This document shows positions 41,760-51,102 of a stretch of 64,000 nt of DNA, in pieces. Within the stretch, counting starts at the first letter, position 1; every line of letters begins with the position of its first letter. The position numbers were made by a program, and so were the translations under genes. The notes below the pieces were generated by a model. It saw only the letters and a program-made list of their open reading frames with translations. It was not told the DNA's origin and ran no database searches. The DNA comes from DATFBY01 sp035253585 (GTDB taxonomy: Bacteria; Gemmatimonadota; Gemmatimonadetes; Gemmatimonadales; Gemmatimonadaceae), in assembly GCA_035253585.1 (NCBI GenBank), contig DATFBY010000135.1, positions 1 through 64,000 of the forward strand, read 5' to 3'.

Positions 41760-43058
41760 CTATCGCGCGGGCCGCCACCCCTCTACGACGGCTCGCACGG
41801 CCGGTGAAGCGGCCTCGACGCTCCGCGGCATTGGCGAGCCCGCTTCCAGAAGCAATCGCGCGACGGTTGCGTGATCGCTCCGCGGATCGCCGCAGTGCTG
41901 CGAGCCGTGGAGACACCAGTCGAGCGCGACACCACCGTACGTCGACTCGCGTCTCTCCACGAGAGTGCGGGCTGATGGGTGGCGTAGGATCGCGGCCACG
42001 CAGCTGGGCACACCCTGCCATGCGGCGCAGTGGAGCGCGAGCCCGCCGTCGTGTCCCGGCGTCAGCGGATCGAAGCCGAGCTCGAGCATGAGCTCGACGG
42101 CGGGCGTGTCGCCCTCCCACGCCGCGTCGGGCAATGCGCGCAGATCGCGGATGCCTAACGAGTCGATGATCCGCGGGTGCGAGGCCACGAGCGCGCGCGC
42201 GCGTGCGGTGTCCCCACGCCGGCACGCGAAGACGAGCTGCTGCGCCGGTGTGGCCGCCTCGAGCATCACCTCGAGGGCTTCCGCTTGCTCGAACTGCGCG
42301 GCAACCTGAAGCGGCGACAGATTCGGCCCCAGCGTCCACATGTAAATGTGGAAGCTGCTCGGCGGACGCTCGGCGTATTCGCCCTGCGTGCTGCGAAGAT
42401 CGAGGAGCGTCGGTTGGGAGCGCAGCATGTGGCGTACACGGTCGGTGAGGCCGAGCGCCGCGGCGAGGAAGATGTCGCTCGTTGCGCCGCGCTCGACCAG
42501 ATAGCCGGCCAGCTCGTAACGGCCCGCGCCGCGCCGGCGATCCAGCATCCATTGCGCCGGTGTCGACCGGTGGTCGATGTCCTTGGCGTCGAGCGCCGCG
42601 CCGGCATCCAGCAGCATGTCGACGATAGTCCGCGATCGCGCGAAGTGCAGCGGAGTCTGACCATCACCTCCGCGCTCGTGCACGCGAGCCGGATCCTCAT
42701 CGAGGATTTGCCGGAGCAGATCCGGTCGATCGAGATGAGCAGCCGCGCACGCATCGGGGATGGCGCCCGCGGCGAGAAGACGCTCGGCCACATGATCGCT
42801 GGCCGAGTGGAGTGGGTGAAAGCCCCCGGCCCACCAGTCGCTGCGGCGGTTCGGATCGGCACCGAACTCGAGAAGCACATCCACGAGCGCAACGTCGTCA
42901 CGGCCGGCGACGTGCACCAGCGCCGGCGAGTCGAACGGAAAAAGTGGCTGATTCACTGCTTCGCGCAGCTCCGGATGATGCTGGAGGAGCCGGCGCACTT
43001 CGCTCGTGTCGCCGCTGTACAGTGCGTGCTGCATCGCTTGATATGACGGCGCGGTCAT
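41760..43058 (-). CDS. ankyrin-repeat protein
   Basis: 432 residues; ATG 43058 with AAGGAGG in front. At least seven ankyrin-type units (for example VALVDVLLEFGADPN, DGQTPLHFARSRTIVDMLLDAGA, GGLALHCAAWQGVPS) cover most of the length. No enzymatic domain or signal peptide, so presumably a protein-interaction module. The start overlaps the stop of the MATE transporter gene by 4 nt, which places it at the end of an exporter operon. Confidence 0.88.
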   Translation of the reverse strand: MTAPSYQAMQHALYSGDTSEVRRLLQHHPELREAVNQPLFPFDSPALVHVAGRDDVALVDVLLEFGADPNRRSDWWAGGFHPLHSASDHVAERLLAAGAIPDACAAAHLDRPDLLRQILDEDPARVHERGGDGQTPLHFARSRTIVDMLLDAGAALDAKDIDHRSTPAQWMLDRRRGAGRYELAGYLVERGATSDIFLAAALGLTDRVRHMLRSQPTLLDLRSTQGEYAERPPSSFHIYMWTLGPNLSPLQVAAQFEQAEALEVMLEAATPAQQLVFACRRGDTARARALVASHPRIIDSLGIRDLRALPDAAWEGDTPAVELMLELGFDPLTPGHDGGLALHCAAWQGVPSCVAAILRHPSARTLVERRESTYGGVALDWCLHGSQHCGDPRSDHATVARLLLEAGSPMPRSVEAASPAVRAVVEGWRPAR

Positions 43059-44569
43059 GACGGCCTCCTTCGACTGGATGATGCCGGAGCAGGAGCGATG
43101 TCGACCGTGATGCTCCGCCACTTTCCCTGATTGAATCGCAGAACGCTCAGCAGTGCGCGTGTTGCGTGGCCGGACAGAATGGCGAGCCAGATCTCGATGG
43201 GATCCAACGTGCTCGTTTGTTGGATCACGAAGCAAATGCCGAGCGGAACGAGGATCTGCGCGATGATGGAGATATAGAGCGGGCTCTTGGTGTCACCGGT
43301 GCCCTGCAATCCGCCAGTGTACGTGAGTGCTATGGCGATGAAGAGGCCCGAGAGGCTGAGCACCCGCAGGAGCTGCACGCCGAGCTCGACCGCGACCGGG
43401 TCGTCCATGCCGAAGAGCGCGAGCAGCTGTCGCGGGATGAGCAGGAAGAGCGATCCGATCACGGCCGCGGTGGTGAGACCGAAACGCGCCGCTACATGGA
43501 CCGCTTTCTCGGAGCGGTCGGGATGCCCGGCGCCGAGGTTCTGACCGGCCACGGCCGCGGCGGCGCTCATGAGTCCAACCGTCGTCCAGGTGATGAGCGA
43601 GAACAGCTGCGTGTAGGAGACGGCGAACGCCGCCTGCGCGGCGGCACTCTGCGCAAGTGAGCCAATGAAACCCAGCAGCAGCACACCGCCGATGTTCATG
43701 GCAATGCCTTGAATTCCCGTCGGCATGCCGAAGCGGAACAAGGCGCGGATGATCTGCCAGTCGGGCTTCCATCCGGCGTGACGTGGGAGCGCCACGACCC
43801 AATTCCCTTTCCAGAGCTTCGCCAGCGCGTAGATGGCGATTGCGCCGAATGCGATCGCCGTGCCCATGGCAGATCCGGTCGTGCCGAACGACGGAATCGG
43901 ACCGAGGCCGCGAATCAGGATCACGTTGAGCACGATGTTCAACACGGTGACGATGATCCCGAGCCGGAGCGGCGTTTGTGCATCGCCCGCCGAGCGAAGC
44001 GCTCCTCCGAGCATGAAGAAAATCATCATGCCCGAGCTGGAGAGGAACATGATGCGGAGATACGGCACTGCTTGTGCTTTCACCTCCGGCGCGGCGTTCA
44101 CCAGCTCGAGCAGCGTGGGCGTGAGCAGGAAGCCGAGCGGGGCAAAGACGCCTAACGAGAGGCCGACGGCGGTGAGGAACGCCTGATAGACGGTGCGGTC
44201 GACCTTGTCGGACTCGCCGGCGCCGACGAAGCGCGCGACGAGCACGCTCATGCCGGCGAAAAGCGATGTGACGAAGACGACGACGACGATGAAGATCTGC
44301 CATGCGACGCCGACAGCGGCATTCGCGGTGTAGCCGACGATGTGGCCGACCAGCACGTGGTCGATGATTCCCTGAACGCCGCCCATGAGATTCTGGAGCA
44401 TGGTCGGCCACGCGATCTTCCAAACCGCGGGGAGCAGCGGACCTTCAACGATGGAGCGATCGTACCGCCTCCTCTCCGTCGGTTTTGCCGGCGGGATGAC
44501 AGGCTCGGCAGCGATCGGCGGAGGCGGGGCAGTGCTCGCGTTGGGGCTCGAGGTGATGCCGTCAGCCAT
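43055..44569 (-). CDS. MATE family efflux transporter
   Basis: 504 residues with about twelve hydrophobic helices after a proline-rich N-terminal 40 residues. The two homologous halves and MATE motifs are visible: WPTMLQNLMGGVQGIIDHVLVG, then FVGAGESDKVDR, RSAGDAQTPL in the first half, and QNLGAGHPDRSEKAV, QGTGDTKSPL in the second. Exports cationic or amphipathic compounds, driven by Na+ or H+. Minus-strand order is ferredoxin, MFS, MATE, ankyrin. Confidence 0.93.
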   Translation of the reverse strand: MADGITSSPNASTAPPPPIAAEPVIPPAKPTERRRYDRSIVEGPLLPAVWKIAWPTMLQNLMGGVQGIIDHVLVGHIVGYTANAAVGVAWQIFIVVVVFVTSLFAGMSVLVARFVGAGESDKVDRTVYQAFLTAVGLSLGVFAPLGFLLTPTLLELVNAAPEVKAQAVPYLRIMFLSSSGMMIFFMLGGALRSAGDAQTPLRLGIIVTVLNIVLNVILIRGLGPIPSFGTTGSAMGTAIAFGAIAIYALAKLWKGNWVVALPRHAGWKPDWQIIRALFRFGMPTGIQGIAMNIGGVLLLGFIGSLAQSAAAQAAFAVSYTQLFSLITWTTVGLMSAAAAVAGQNLGAGHPDRSEKAVHVAARFGLTTAAVIGSLFLLIPRQLLALFGMDDPVAVELGVQLLRVLSLSGLFIAIALTYTGGLQGTGDTKSPLYISIIAQILVPLGICFVIQQTSTLDPIEIWLAILSGHATRALLSVLRFNQGKWRSITVDIAPAPASSSRRRPS

Positions 44570-44679
44570 ACGTGAAACTTACGCGTAAAGACGTCGATTC
44601 GTTCGCATGCATCGCAAAAAGCAGATGCCGTTTGACTTGACCCTGACGGACGGGGGTGACCGGTGGGGCGAGCATCCGA

Positions 44680-46074
44680 TCAGCTGTTCGAGCGTTTGTG
44701 CGGCGCGCGAATCATGAGGAATGCGATGAGTCCACCGAATGCGCAGAGGCCGGCGCAGATGAGCATCGTTCGCCGATAACCAGCGGAGAGCACGTCGCTA
44801 CTCGTCAGGCTCGTCCCGCCGATACCGGCGAGTAGCGGTAGCGACGCGATCGCCAGCAATCCGGCGATGCGAGCGACGGCGTTGTTCACGGCCGATGCGA
44901 CGCTCGTTACGGAGTCTGGTACTGCCTCGAGCACGGCCGCGGTGAGCGGTGCCACGACGACCGACAGCCCGATGCCGAAGACGACTAGTGCCGGAAGCAT
45001 GTCGCGCACGTACGACGCATCGGCGTCAATGCGCGCGAAGAGTATGAGCCCGAAGGCGGCGACAATCGGACCGACAGTCATTGGGAGGCGTGGGCCGATA
45101 CGCCTCGACACTCGACCCGCGATCGGCGACAGCACGAGCATGATGAAATTGATGGGAAGCGTTGCCGCGCCGGCCGCGAGCGCGCTATAACCGACGACGT
45201 TTTGGAGCTGGAGCATGACCATGAAGAACATCCCGTTGAGCGCGGCGTAGACGACCAGCGTCTCCAGATTTGCGCCGCTGAACTGTCGTGAGTCGAAAAG
45301 CTGGAGCGGGAGCAGTGGATTGTCCGCATTGCGCTCGACGACAATGAACGCGACAAGCAGAAGCGTGCCGCCGATTGCCGAGATGAGAATGAGCGGATCG
45401 GAGATGCCCAGCTTCGGACCCGAAATGAGCGCGAACGTAACGCCGGCAAGGCCAAGCGTGATCAGTGTCGCGCCGGGGTAGTCGATTCCGCTTTCCTTTC
45501 CGCGCTTATCGGCGGGCACGTGTCGCCACGCCAGCCATGCGGCGCCGAGTGCGAAGGGAATGATCGAGACGAAAACCCAGCGCCACGAGAGCGCGTCGAC
45601 CAGCCATCCACCGACGAATGGTCCGACCGAGGTCGAGATGGCGGACCACCCTGCCCATTGTCCGATTGCCGCGCCGCGATCTTCTCGGACGAAGACAGTT
45701 TCGAGGAGCGCGAGGCTGCTGGGAACGAGAAGCGCTCCTGCCGCGCCCTGGAGAGCGCGCGCGGCGACGAGGAGCGCGAGATTTGGCGCGAGGGCGCAGG
45801 CGAGCGAGAAGACGGCGAACATGACGAGACCGAGCACGAACACGATGCGCCGGCCGTAGATGTCGCCGAGCGCGCCGCCGACCAGCATCAGCGCGCTCAG
45901 TGTGAGGAGGTAGCCGTTCAGCACCCATTGCGCGCCGTCGATGCCTAACGAAAGCGCGCGAGCGATGGCCGGCAGCGCGACGTTGACGACCGTTCCCTCG
46001 AGGAAGACGGCGCCGGATCCGAGCACGCAGGCGGCGACGATCCACCGGCCTTGCGACGAGCGAAGATGGACCAC
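44680..46074 (-). CDS. DHA2-type MFS exporter
   Basis: 464 residues, fourteen hydrophobic segments, EmrB/QacA-like. Motif A-type loop GGALGDIYGRR after helix 2, ALQGAAGALLVPSSLALLE in helix 4 and the motif C-type region GWSAISTSVGPFVGGWLVDAL. Probable GTG start at 46074, 6 nt after the ferredoxin-like gene; a GTTAGGC motif spans the junction. Likely a drug or metabolite exporter. Not a part of an EmrAB pair, since no adjacent membrane-fusion gene is present. Confidence 0.9.
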   Translation of the reverse strand: MVHLRSSQGRWIVAACVLGSGAVFLEGTVVNVALPAIARALSLGIDGAQWVLNGYLLTLSALMLVGGALGDIYGRRIVFVLGLVMFAVFSLACALAPNLALLVAARALQGAAGALLVPSSLALLETVFVREDRGAAIGQWAGWSAISTSVGPFVGGWLVDALSWRWVFVSIIPFALGAAWLAWRHVPADKRGKESGIDYPGATLITLGLAGVTFALISGPKLGISDPLILISAIGGTLLLVAFIVVERNADNPLLPLQLFDSRQFSGANLETLVVYAALNGMFFMVMLQLQNVVGYSALAAGAATLPINFIMLVLSPIAGRVSRRIGPRLPMTVGPIVAAFGLILFARIDADASYVRDMLPALVVFGIGLSVVVAPLTAAVLEAVPDSVTSVASAVNNAVARIAGLLAIASLPLLAGIGGTSLTSSDVLSAGYRRTMLICAGLCAFGGLIAFLMIRAPHKRSNS

Positions 46075-46080
46075 CCGTCG

Positions 46081-46329
46081 TTAGGCGGGCGGCTCTGCGG
46101 CGGGCATCACGTCGGAGGGCAGGAGAAACTGGAGCGCACCTGACGGGCAGCGCTGCACCTGGGCCGCGACGTCGCCGGCGTTGGCGAGCTCTGGCCGAAT
46201 CCACCGTTTCCGTCCGACGTCGAACACTGCCGGAAGGCCGCGCAGGCAGATGCCGGAGTGTGTGCAGAGCGCGGGGTCGAAGGTCACGGTGATGTCGGCG
46301 GTCTCGTAGACCTGGAGACGCTTGCTCAT
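46081..46329 (-). CDS. small ferredoxin-like protein (divergent 4Fe-4S mono-cluster family)
   Basis: 82 residues from ATG 46329. The sequence ITVTFDPALCTHSGICLRG, later VFDVGRKRWI and RCPSGALQF, matches the short Fer4_19-type family, which has a reduced set of cysteines (three visible: C-x5-C and a later C-P). It could carry a 3Fe-4S or 4Fe-4S cluster. Directly upstream of, and coupled to, the MFS exporter. No redox enzyme that would use it is adjacent. Confidence 0.78.
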   Translation of the reverse strand: MSKRLQVYETADITVTFDPALCTHSGICLRGLPAVFDVGRKRWIRPELANAGDVAAQVQRCPSGALQFLLPSDVMPAAEPPA

Positions 46330-46457
46330 AGTCGAGCCCCTCGTCGTGAAGCAGCGCTGGCCGGCGGTTGGTGAAAGAGACGCGTTGTCGGTTCGGTCTT
46401 CCAGCCCTAGGCTTACCCTGGGGATGTAAACGACTTTGGCTGGGAGTGTGGTTCCGC

Positions 46458-47006
46458 ATGAATCCGCAGTTTTTCCCGACACCCGCGGCGTTTCGCGCGT
46501 GGCTGCAAAAGAACCACGACAAGGCGACCGAGCTACAGGTGGGCTTCTACAAGAAGCACACGGGGAAACCGAGCATCACGTGGCCCGAGTCGGTCGCCGA
46601 GGCTTTGTGCTACGGGTGGATCGATGGCATTCGACGCCGGCTCGATGAGGACAGCTACGTGATTCGCTTTACGCCGCGGAGGAAGGGGAGCGTGTGGAGC
46701 GCGGTCAACATCCGGCTGGTCGGCGAGCTGGAGGCCGCAGGTCGGATGACGCCCGCTGGCCGAGCAGCGTTCGAAGTGCGCCCGAAAACCGAGGGTTACT
46801 CGTACGAAAGGCGGAACGCCGCGCTCGACCGGAAGCGAACCGCCACCTTCAAGAAGAACAAAGCGGCCTGGAAATTCTTCGAGTCTCAGCCACCCGGATA
46901 CAAGAAGCTGATGTCGTTTTACGTGATGAGCGCGAAGACGGAGGAGACGAGGGAGAGGAGGTTGGGGAGGCTTATCGAGGCGTCGAAGGCGGGGAGGAGA
47001 CTATAG
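46458..47006 (+). CDS. YdeI/OmpD-associated family protein
   Basis: 182 residues. Recognisable family blocks: FFPTPAAFRAWLQKNH, then ELQVGFYKKHTG, ITWPESVAEALCYGWIDG, RFTPRRKGSVWSAVN and the C-terminal helical WKFFESQPPGYKK. Homologues have been linked with bacteriocin or peptide protection; no direct evidence here. Divergent from the ferredoxin-like gene. Confidence 0.88.
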   Translation: MNPQFFPTPAAFRAWLQKNHDKATELQVGFYKKHTGKPSITWPESVAEALCYGWIDGIRRRLDEDSYVIRFTPRRKGSVWSAVNIRLVGELEAAGRMTPAGRAAFEVRPKTEGYSYERRNAALDRKRTATFKKNKAAWKFFESQPPGYKKLMSFYVMSAKTEETRERRLGRLIEASKAGRRL

Positions 47007-47010
47007 AAAG

Positions 47011-47106
47011 CGAGATTCGAGATTCGAGATTCGAGATTCGGAACAGCGCACCAGACGAGTTCCGAATTCGCCGTTCCGAATCTCGAATCTCGAATCTCGA
47101 ATCTCG
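47011..47106. repeat. perfect 34-bp inverted repeat built of GAGATTC heptads
   Basis: Arms 47011-47044 and 47073-47106 are exact reverse complements over 34 nt, each made of four CGAGATT-type heptads plus CGGAAC. The loop is 28 nt. It lies between convergent genes, 4 nt after one stop and 7 nt before the other, and should form a strong stem in both transcripts. Confidence 0.92.
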
Positions 47107-47113
47107 CTAAGCC

Positions 47114-49516
47114 TTACCTGCTCGCCGTCACCGACACCCTCAGCGTCCTCGGCGCTCCAGGCATGATGTTGTTGTTGCCGTGAGACGTCGCGAAGTAGCG
47201 GCGATCGAAGACGTTCTCGATGTTGAGCTGCGCGCGGAGGTGCTGGTGCAGCGTTGCGTACACGGCGGCATCCACGCGCGTGAACGACGGGAGCGTCACC
47301 GTGTTGTCGATCGCCGCGAACATGTCGGCCGCGTGCACTACACCGAGCCCAGCGCCGAAGCGCTGCGTCACCTGATAGCGATTCCACAACGAGAACATGT
47401 GCCGTGGAACGAGCGGAACGCGCGCGCCCTCCGGAGCGGCACTCGTCCGGCTCACGATCTTCGCCCTCTGCGAGGCATAGCCACCGGTGATCTGCCAGTT
47501 GCTGGTCAGATTTCCGGTGACGTCAGCCTCGATCCCAGTGGTCCGCTGACGCCCGGTCTGCACGACTTTCGTTGCATCGAGCGGGTCGGGGGCCGAGGTG
47601 TTCGAGCGATCGAGACGATAGACCGCGGCCGTGAAAGCGAGATCAGGTCGAACGTCCCACTTCACGCCGAGCTCGCGATTGATGAAGCGCTCGGGCTCGA
47701 GCGTCTTGGTAGTGGCAGTGAGCGACGAGAACTGATCACCCGAGCTCGGCAGATGCGACACGCTGTACGAGCCGTACACCGACATCGCTTCGAGCGGCTT
47801 GTACACCAGGCCCAAACGCGGCGAGATCATGCGATCCTTCCGGGTCAGCTCCTGATCGCTCCGATGATTGCGGAAGGTGAGGTCGAACCAGTCGTAGCGC
47901 AGACCGGCCAGAGCCTGTACATGCTCGCCGAGCTCGAGCTGGCTCTGCATGTAGATCGCGGCGACATCGGAGGTGACACGATTGTCGGCGTCGGTTGCCG
48001 ACTGCCGGAACGTCACCGGCCGGGCGACAGTCGGCTGCGCGAACGGAACGGAGATCGACGTCACCTGATCGTCGAAAAAGCCCGTATTCCGGAAGTTGTC
48101 CGTCCGCTGACTGCCTAACTCGGCGCCCACCATCCAGGTCTGCTTGACCGCACCGGTGCGTACGGCGTAGGTGAGATCGGTCTGGTTGAAGATGTTGCGC
48201 CGATCGTGGCGATTGTTGTACGCGGACAGGCTGACCTCGGTCCCGGCGGCGTTGACCGCCCCGGGGAACACGTTCTGGTAGAACTTGTCGTAGTCGACGA
48301 CATGGGAGCGATTGCGCAGCGTGAAGCTGGAGCCAAGCCCGCGCTCGATCGTGAGATCACCAGCATGGATCGACGTGGTGCCGTTGCTCAGGTCGGGATC
48401 GCCGAAGAAGGTCTCGATGTTCGCGTTCGATGGACGACCCTGGAACGATGGAATGCCGCGGTCGATCGTACGCTCGTCGCGGAAGAACTCGTAGCCGAGC
48501 TGGATCACCGCGCCACCAGCGAGAATCGAAGCGGTAGGGTTCACGCCTAACCGCTCAAGCTCGCTCGCATCGCGGAACTGCTGCGAGCGCTCGAACATGC
48601 CGTTGAATCGGCCAGCGAAGTTGTGCGAGAGACCGTCGCCCACGTCGACTGTGGCGCGCTTGTGGTCGAACGAACCGCCCTCGAAGGTGAGCATGCGGGT
48701 TGGCGCCCACCCTGCATTCTTCGTCACGCGATTGATGACCCCGCCGCCACCACCGCGCCCGAAGATCATCGCGTTCGAGCCCTTGAGGGCTTCGATGCGC
48801 TCTACGTTGTAGAGATCGCGAAGGTACTGCGCGTCGTCCCGAACACCATCGACGAAGAAGTCGGCCGTGGAGCTGTTGCCGCGAATCGTCGGCGCGTCGC
48901 GGTGTCCTTCGCCCTGCCCCATCGTGATGCCCGGGATGTAGCGTACGACATCGGCCATGCTCTGCATCGCCTGATCGTTCATCAGATCGCGTCCGAGCAC
49001 GGTGACTGATTGCGGCACGTCGCGCAGTAGCTGATCGGTCTTGGTAGCCGTGCTGCTGCGGCTCGCCGTGTAGCGTGATCTACGGATCGCGTCCGCGGAG
49101 ACGACGACCGGGTCGAGCTCGTACGCGCCGTTGGCTACGCTGGGTGGCGGTGTGTCGGTGATGACGACAAGCTCGCTGCTCTTGAACCAGGCCCAGTATC
49201 CGCTTCCCTCGAGGAGGATGCGGAGTGCCTGCTGAGCGGTGAGTGTGCCGGCGACAGCGTGCGCGTGAACGGCGCGCAGGGGATCGTCGAGCTCGATGCG
49301 AATTCCGCTCTGTCGGCTGAACATCCCGAGCGCATCGCGGATTGGGCGAGCGGGGATGTCGAATCGGAAGCGGGTGGTGGTATCGATGACCTCGGTCTCT
49401 TCGATGACGCCGCCGTCTGTGGGGATCTCGACGGACTGCGACGCGATCGTCGGCTGGGCGATTGCTGCGCATGGGAGAAGGGCGCAGAAGGCGAGAGCGA
49501 GAGTAGTGGATCGCAT
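47114..49516 (-). CDS. TonB-dependent siderophore receptor with STN domain
   Basis: 800 residues. Signal peptide (MRSTTLALAFCALLPC, ending AIAQ). The STN signalling domain occupies about residues 45-115 (FDIPARPIRDALGMFSRQSG, then LTAQQALRILLEGSGYW). The plug is typical of siderophore receptors (DVPQSVTVLGRDLMNDQ, YIPGITMGQGEG, FFVDGVRDDAQYLRDLYNVERIEALKGSNAM). The barrel ends with LRVSVTASR. STN domains normally contact a FecR-type anti-sigma, but no FecI/FecR pair is adjacent. A Fur-like box lies 72-88 bp upstream. Confidence 0.94.
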   Translation of the reverse strand: MRSTTLALAFCALLPCAAIAQPTIASQSVEIPTDGGVIEETEVIDTTTRFRFDIPARPIRDALGMFSRQSGIRIELDDPLRAVHAHAVAGTLTAQQALRILLEGSGYWAWFKSSELVVITDTPPPSVANGAYELDPVVVSADAIRRSRYTASRSSTATKTDQLLRDVPQSVTVLGRDLMNDQAMQSMADVVRYIPGITMGQGEGHRDAPTIRGNSSTADFFVDGVRDDAQYLRDLYNVERIEALKGSNAMIFGRGGGGGVINRVTKNAGWAPTRMLTFEGGSFDHKRATVDVGDGLSHNFAGRFNGMFERSQQFRDASELERLGVNPTASILAGGAVIQLGYEFFRDERTIDRGIPSFQGRPSNANIETFFGDPDLSNGTTSIHAGDLTIERGLGSSFTLRNRSHVVDYDKFYQNVFPGAVNAAGTEVSLSAYNNRHDRRNIFNQTDLTYAVRTGAVKQTWMVGAELGSQRTDNFRNTGFFDDQVTSISVPFAQPTVARPVTFRQSATDADNRVTSDVAAIYMQSQLELGEHVQALAGLRYDWFDLTFRNHRSDQELTRKDRMISPRLGLVYKPLEAMSVYGSYSVSHLPSSGDQFSSLTATTKTLEPERFINRELGVKWDVRPDLAFTAAVYRLDRSNTSAPDPLDATKVVQTGRQRTTGIEADVTGNLTSNWQITGGYASQRAKIVSRTSAAPEGARVPLVPRHMFSLWNRYQVTQRFGAGLGVVHAADMFAAIDNTVTLPSFTRVDAAVYATLHQHLRAQLNIENVFDRRYFATSHGNNNIMPGAPRTLRVSVTASR

Positions 49517-49587
49517 GACGAGTGGGTTCGCGGTGAGGCGATGTGATTCTGACGAACGACCGTTCCGGAGGCGAGCGTGATTCGTTG

Positions 49588-49604
49588 TTGGGAATCATTC
49601 TCAA
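49588..49604. promoter_or_regulatory. Fur-like box upstream of siderophore receptor
   Basis: TTGGGAATCATTCTCAA is a 17-bp dyad, symmetric except for one pair, and closely resembles the GAGAATGATTCTC core of known Fur boxes. It lies 72 bp before the receptor ATG and 152 bp before the divergent amidohydrolase. Confidence 0.78.
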
Positions 49605-49755
49605 CTAGCGCACAAGGTACGCTCCCACGGCAATTCTGACAAGATCTGTCGGAAATGCCCTGGGCCTATGCCTGTGCTCGCGGCTGGCGTAGTCCCTCGA
49701 GACGCAGTAGCGTCCGCTGCGAACGCATGGAAACTCAAGTGAGGAAGGTCGACCG

Positions 49756-51102
49756 ATGACCCGAAACTCCGCGCTCTGTCTCGTCGCTCTCGCGCTTGCC
49801 GCCAGTTCGTCGGCGGCGGCTGCGCAATCGAAGCCGCTCGGCGACGATCTGGAGCGTCGCATCGCCGCGCTCGAGGAAAAGGTCGTCGCATGGCGACGCG
49901 ACATCCATCAGCATCCGGAGCTGGGGAATCGCGAGACCCGGACGGCGAAGCTGGTGGCCGATCACCTGCGCGCCCTCGGATATCAGGTACAGACGGGCGT
50001 TGCACACACCGGCGTAGTGGGAGTGCTGAAAGGCGGCAAGCCCGGTCCCGTCGTGCTGCTACGCGCGGACATGGACGCGCTCCCGGTGACGGAGCGCGTG
50101 AACCTCCCGTTCGCGTCGAAGGTGAAGGCGATGTTCAACGGCGCCGAGGTCGGCGTCATGCACGCCTGCGGTCACGACACGCACGTGGCCATACTCATGG
50201 GCGTCGCCGAGGTGATGGCGGGCATCAAGGATCAGATCCCCGGGACGTTGAAGCTGGTTTTCCAACCTGCCGAGGAAGGTCCCCCGCAGGGCGAACAGGG
50301 CGGCGCCGAGCTCATGGTGAAGCAGGGTGTGCTCGACGCGCCGAAGGTCGACGCCGCGTTCGCGTTGCACATCGACGCGTCGCGCGAGGTCAATACGCTG
50401 GGGTATACGACGGGCGGCGTCTACGCCAGCGCCGACGATTTCCGCATCCTCGTGAAGGGGAAGCAGACGCACGGCGGATATCCGTGGAACGGCATCGATC
50501 CAATCGTGACGTCGGCGAACATCATCACTGCCCTTCAGACGATAGTGAGCCGCCAAGTGAACCTCCCGCAGCGAGCCGCGGTAGTCACCGTCGGGAAGAT
50601 TCAGGGCGGCGTGCGCTCGAACATCGTGCCGGAGCAGGTGGAGATGATCGGTACTCTTCGCGCACTCCATCCGGATGATCGCAAGCTCCTACACGAGCGT
50701 GTGCGGCGTATCGCCACGAACGTGGCGGAGAGCATGGGCGCGACGGCGGAAGTACAGATTCCCGTGACTACTGCGTATCCCGTCACGTACAACAACGAGG
50801 CGTTGACCAAAACGATGGTGCCGGTGCTCGAATCGGTGGCCGGCGCCGGCAAGGTAGTGTTCACTCGTCCGGAAACGGGAGCGGAAGACTTCTCCTTCAT
50901 CGCCGAGCGCGTGCCGAGCTTGTACATCCAGCTCGGCGGACGGCCGTCGAACGTCAAGGAGGAAGACGCGGCCGACCATCACACACCCGATTTCTACATC
51001 GACGACAGCGGTCTCGAGCTCGGCGTGCGGGCCATGGCGGCGATGGCGCTGCACTACATGCGCACGCACTCGAGCGCCAAGGTGACGTCGCTGTCACGCT
51101 AG
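49756..51102 (+). CDS. secreted M20-family amidohydrolase
   Basis: 448 residues with a signal peptide (LCLVALALAASSSAAAAQ). Dinuclear zinc hydrolase of the HipO/aminoacylase group. Ligand regions: ADMDALPVTE, MHACGHDTHVAILMG, QPAEEGP, and near the C-terminus PETGAEDFSFIAE. The lid domain is in the middle (DFRILVKGKQTHGGYPW). Likely cleaves N-acyl amino acids or small amides outside the cytoplasm. Divergent from the siderophore receptor; its 3' end overlaps the metallo-hydrolase by 4 nt on the other strand. Confidence 0.92.
   Translation: MTRNSALCLVALALAASSSAAAAQSKPLGDDLERRIAALEEKVVAWRRDIHQHPELGNRETRTAKLVADHLRALGYQVQTGVAHTGVVGVLKGGKPGPVVLLRADMDALPVTERVNLPFASKVKAMFNGAEVGVMHACGHDTHVAILMGVAEVMAGIKDQIPGTLKLVFQPAEEGPPQGEQGGAELMVKQGVLDAPKVDAAFALHIDASREVNTLGYTTGGVYASADDFRILVKGKQTHGGYPWNGIDPIVTSANIITALQTIVSRQVNLPQRAAVVTVGKIQGGVRSNIVPEQVEMIGTLRALHPDDRKLLHERVRRIATNVAESMGATAEVQIPVTTAYPVTYNNEALTKTMVPVLESVAGAGKVVFTRPETGAEDFSFIAERVPSLYIQLGGRPSNVKEEDAADHHTPDFYIDDSGLELGVRAMAAMALHYMRTHSSAKVTSLSR

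Noticed and set aside
38814..47106. Possible CRISPR arrays (regular short repeats)
   Set aside because: Units are 7 bp, contiguous and arranged as inverted arms; no spacers, no cas genes.
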